14,367 nucleotides of DNA from DASVXQ01 sp040414855 (lineage in GTDB: Bacteria > Actinomycetota > CALGFH01). Shown here in pieces: positions 12,457 through 14,367 of the stretch; the first letter of the stretch is position 1; each line of letters begins with the position of its first letter. The stretch spans positions 1-14,367 of the forward strand of contig JBEDUQ010000026.1 in assembly GCA_040414855.1 (NCBI GenBank). Direction: 5' to 3'. A program made the position numbers and the translations under genes. The notes below the pieces were generated by a model, which saw nothing but the letters and a program-made list of their open reading frames with translations, made no database searches and was not told the origin of the DNA.

Positions 12457-13257
12457 ATGGCCGGAGACAAGGTGACGAAGATCGCGGACAAGTCCGCATA
12501 CAATCGCGAGCTCGCCCGGTTGCAGGTCGAGCTGGTCAAGCTCCAGGAGTGGATCCGCCACGAGGGCCTCAAGGTCGTCGTCCTGTTCGAGGGCCGCGAC
12601 GCGGCCGGCAAGGGCGGCACCATCAAGCGGATCACCCAGAGCCTGAACCCGCGGGTCTGCCGGGTGGTCGCGCTCGCCGCCCCGACGGAGCGGGAGCGGT
12701 CGCAGTGGTACTTCCAGCGTTACGCGGCGCAGCTCCCGGCGGCGGGCGAGATCGTCCTGTTCGACCGGAGCTGGTACAACCGCGCTGGGGTCGAGCGGGT
12801 GATGGGCTTCTGCACGGAAGAGGAGGTCCAGGAGTTCTTCCGCTCCTGCCCGCAGTTCGAGGCGATGCTGATGCGCTCGGGCATCACCCTGATCAAGTAC
12901 TGGTTCTCTGTGAGCGACGAGGAGCAGGAGCACCGCTTCCAGCGGCGGCTCAGCGACCCGACCAGGCGCTGGAAGCTCAGCCCGATGGACCTTAAGTCCA
13001 GGGAGAAGTGGCTGGAGTACTCCAAGGCGAAGGACGAAATGTTCGCATACACCGACACCAAGGAGTCTCCGTGGTGGGTCGTGAACGCCGACGACAAGCA
13101 GCACGCGCGGCTCAACTGCATCAGCCACCTGCTGAGCAAGGTCCCGTACAAGGACCTGACGCCCGAGCCGATCAAGCTCCCGAAGCGCCGCGACGAGGGC
13201 AAGTACGTGCGCCCGCCGGTCAGCGAGCAGACCTTCGTCCCCGCTCGCTACGCCTGA
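12457..13257 (+). CDS. ppk2: Polyphosphate kinase 2 (PPK2 family)
   Basis: A 266-aa PPK2-family kinase, which moves phosphate between polyphosphate and nucleotides (polyP-driven NDP or NMP phosphorylation, or the reverse). It shows a Walker A motif GRDAAGKGG (46-54, K52), a Walker B motif LFDRSWYNR with D103, and the lid and C-terminal landmarks KYWFSVSDEEQEHRF, RWKLSPMDLKSREKW and WWVVNADDK. It is a single-domain protein of usual length for the short class I type. ATG 12457 was chosen because GGAG lies six bases upstream; a TTG at 12445 is a less likely start. Its stop codon is four bases from that of the opposite gene at 13262, leaving no room for a terminator. The preferred nucleotide cannot be told from sequence alone. 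Confidence 0.94.
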   Translation: MAGDKVTKIADKSAYNRELARLQVELVKLQEWIRHEGLKVVVLFEGRDAAGKGGTIKRITQSLNPRVCRVVALAAPTERERSQWYFQRYAAQLPAAGEIVLFDRSWYNRAGVERVMGFCTEEEVQEFFRSCPQFEAMLMRSGITLIKYWFSVSDEEQEHRFQRRLSDPTRRWKLSPMDLKSREKWLEYSKAKDEMFAYTDTKESPWWVVNADDKQHARLNCISHLLSKVPYKDLTPEPIKLPKRRDEGKYVRPPVSEQTFVPARYA

Positions 13258-13261
13258 GCGG

Positions 13262-14080
13262 CTAGGAACCGTCCAGCCGGTGCCGTTGCGCGGCCCGGCA
13301 CAGATCGGCCCAGCGGTCCACGGCGACGCCCTCGACCAGCTGGTTGCCGTCGTCGAGCCAGGTGCTCCGGACCGGCAGCTCGGCAAGCGCCGGCCGTGGG
13401 ATCAGGAAAGCCTCCTCGCCGGCCGCGATCGCGAGCCGATCAGTGCGCGGGAGCACGCAGGGACGCTCGGGCAGCAGCATCCCCAGCGTGAACGAGTCGC
13501 CGCCCGGGTCGGTCACGGTGAACTCGCTGGCGGCCTCGTAGCGCGGCTCAGGCCAGAGGACGCGACGCATGACGGCAACCAGCCGCTCGGCGACGACGGC
13601 GTCGTCGCCGTCCTCCAGCTCCTGGGTGACCCGCTCCCCTACCCAGACGCTACGGGTGGGACCGGGCATCTCGATCAGCCCGCGCTCCCGTGCAAGGTGG
13701 ATCGAGATCCGCGCGGCCGACTGGAGCTGCCCGCGCTGCCAGTCCGCGCCGAACCGCTGGTCGAGCTGGTCCAGGGAGACCTCTCCGGCGTCGCCGGTGT
13801 CGACATTGCCCTCGCCGAACGCCGCGGACCGCCGGACGATGCCGAGCGCCAGCTCGCAGTCCTCGAAGCTGGCGCCTGACCGGATGGTGACGGTCAGGGC
13901 CCCTGGCTCGCAGGCAACCGTGGTGACCCGGGTCGAGACGCCTTCGAGGTACAGCTCCCAGACGCCCGCCTCCAGCGGGTCGGGGGGCTGGTCACCGCGC
14001 CAGCTTAGTTCCTCGATGCCCGGGTCGATGATCGCGCGCGGCGTCGGACCACCAGTCCGAACCCTGAACTCGCTGCTCAA
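13262..14080 (-). CDS. Unrecognised 272-aa protein downstream of cobN
   Basis: A soluble 272-aa protein with no signal peptide, membrane segment or cysteine cluster. The N-terminal half has beta strands with GVWELYLEGVSTRV, ALTVTIRSGASFEDCELALGIVRR and a helical part (VSLDQLDQRFGADWQ); the C-terminal half has AVMRRVLWPEPRYEAASEFTV, MLLPERPCVLPRTDRLAI and EAFLIPRPALAELP. The layout loosely recalls the DUF4299 type, but I would not assign it. It starts with TTG at 14078-14080, which is supported by a near-perfect AGGAGGT six bases upstream. It lies 30 bases after the cobN stop on the same strand, so the two are probably co-transcribed, though nothing in it points to cobalamin synthesis. No function is proposed. 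Confidence 0.75.
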   Translation of the reverse strand: MSSEFRVRTGGPTPRAIIDPGIEELSWRGDQPPDPLEAGVWELYLEGVSTRVTTVACEPGALTVTIRSGASFEDCELALGIVRRSAAFGEGNVDTGDAGEVSLDQLDQRFGADWQRGQLQSAARISIHLARERGLIEMPGPTRSVWVGERVTQELEDGDDAVVAERLVAVMRRVLWPEPRYEAASEFTVTDPGGDSFTLGMLLPERPCVLPRTDRLAIAAGEEAFLIPRPALAELPVRSTWLDDGNQLVEGVAVDRWADLCRAAQRHRLDGS

Positions 14081-14085
14081 CGTGT

Positions 14086-14092
14086 ACCTCCT
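14086..14092 (-). promoter_or_regulatory. Ribosome binding site that fixes a TTG start
   Basis: On the - strand this reads AGGAGGT, the best Shine-Dalgarno match in the window, placed five to six bases before the TTG at 14080. It decides the start of the 272-aa protein, since no ATG or GTG fits it. Confidence 0.75.
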
Positions 14093-14110
14093 GGGCGGCG
14101 GCGGTCGCTG

Positions 14111-14367
14111 TCAGGCCTGGGCGTCCTCGAGGCGGCCCTCGACCTCGAGGTAGATGGCGCGCAGGGCCTGGAGGGTGGCCTCCTCCGGGGCCTCCCAGAG
14201 GCCGCGTTCGGCGGCCTCCAGCAACCGCTCGGTGATGCCGCGCAGGGCCCACGGGTTGCTGGACTCCATGAACTTCCTGGTCTCGTCGTCGAGCACGTAG
14301 GCGGCGGCGAGCCGCTCGTACATCCAGTCGGCCACCACCCCGGTGGTCGCGTCCCAGCCGAACAGGT
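14111..14367 (-). CDS. cobN: Cobaltochelatase subunit CobN, C-terminal end (partial)
   Basis: The frame is open to the right edge of the window; 84 complete C-terminal residues are visible and the rest lies outside. The fragment reads LFGWDATTGVVADWMYERL, then AAYVLDDETRKFMESSNPWALRGITERLLEAAERGLWEAP, the closely conserved end of CobN/magnesium-chelatase-H-type subunits, and finishes with a helix and a short acidic tail. CobN is the large subunit that inserts cobalt into hydrogenobyrinate a,c-diamide in the aerobic cobalamin pathway, with ATPase partners CobS/CobT or ChlI/D-like proteins. The partners are not in the window. The GTG near 14338 is internal, not a start. Confidence 0.9.
   Translation of the reverse strand, partial: LFGWDATTGVVADWMYERLAAAYVLDDETRKFMESSNPWALRGITERLLEAAERGLWEAPEEATLQALRAIYLEVEGRLEDAQA

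Overview
The window is very G+C-rich, with codon third positions almost all G or C. It has Shine-Dalgarno-led genes with several GTG/TTG starts and typical actinobacterial families: an Rv2525c-type DUF1906 hydrolase-like protein, a CHAT protein with an ECF sigma factor, a short sulfite-oxidase-like protein with a flavin reductase and a CxxC zinc ribbon, and cobaltochelatase CobN. It most likely comes from a soil-type Actinomycetota chromosome. No tRNA, rRNA, integrase, transposase or CRISPR array was seen.

Left part (1-6979): after the 3' end of a possible cysteine-peptidase gene and a strong hairpin comes a leftward pair, a 63-aa protein (1007-1198) coupled by an ATGA overlap to a signal-peptide-less CHAP + peptidoglycan-binding endolysin-like protein (312-1010). 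Divergent from it is an ECF-type sigma factor (1315-1887), followed by a 156-aa partner protein (1955-2425). The 116-bp divergent gap holds a symmetric element: on the + strand it reads GGAA-N17-CGTT, the classical ECF promoter layout, and on the - strand nearly the same. Convergent to the sigma operon is a leftward pair, a 921-aa TPR-CHAT protease with an intact His/Cys dyad (2799-5564) and an 89-aa protein with two membrane segments that resembles r1t-type holins (2456-2725). Divergent from CHAT is a subtilisin-like S8 protease with an intact triad and no signal peptide (5636-6979). This is the most interesting region: a sigma factor, its partner, two cytoplasmic proteases, a holin-like and an endolysin-like protein could form a protease-triggered, sigma-controlled lysis or self-killing programme. 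That integration is inference.

Middle part (7038-9897): a secreted protein with a DUF1906 lysozyme-like domain and a seven-repeat PLL-type beta-propeller (7038-9296). Upstream on the same strand lies a clear paralogue of the 156-aa sigma partner (9391-9897), here without a sigma gene beside it.

Right part (9898-14367): a 227-bp divergent gap with phased 16-bp dyad repeats precedes a three-gene rightward operon: a sulfite-oxidase-like molybdopterin protein, an FAD/NAD(P)H reductase and a DUF6510-like zinc ribbon (10125-11796). Then follow a leftward YbjQ-family protein, a rightward polyphosphate kinase 2, and a leftward operon made of the 3' end of cobN and an unrecognised 272-aa protein that starts with TTG.
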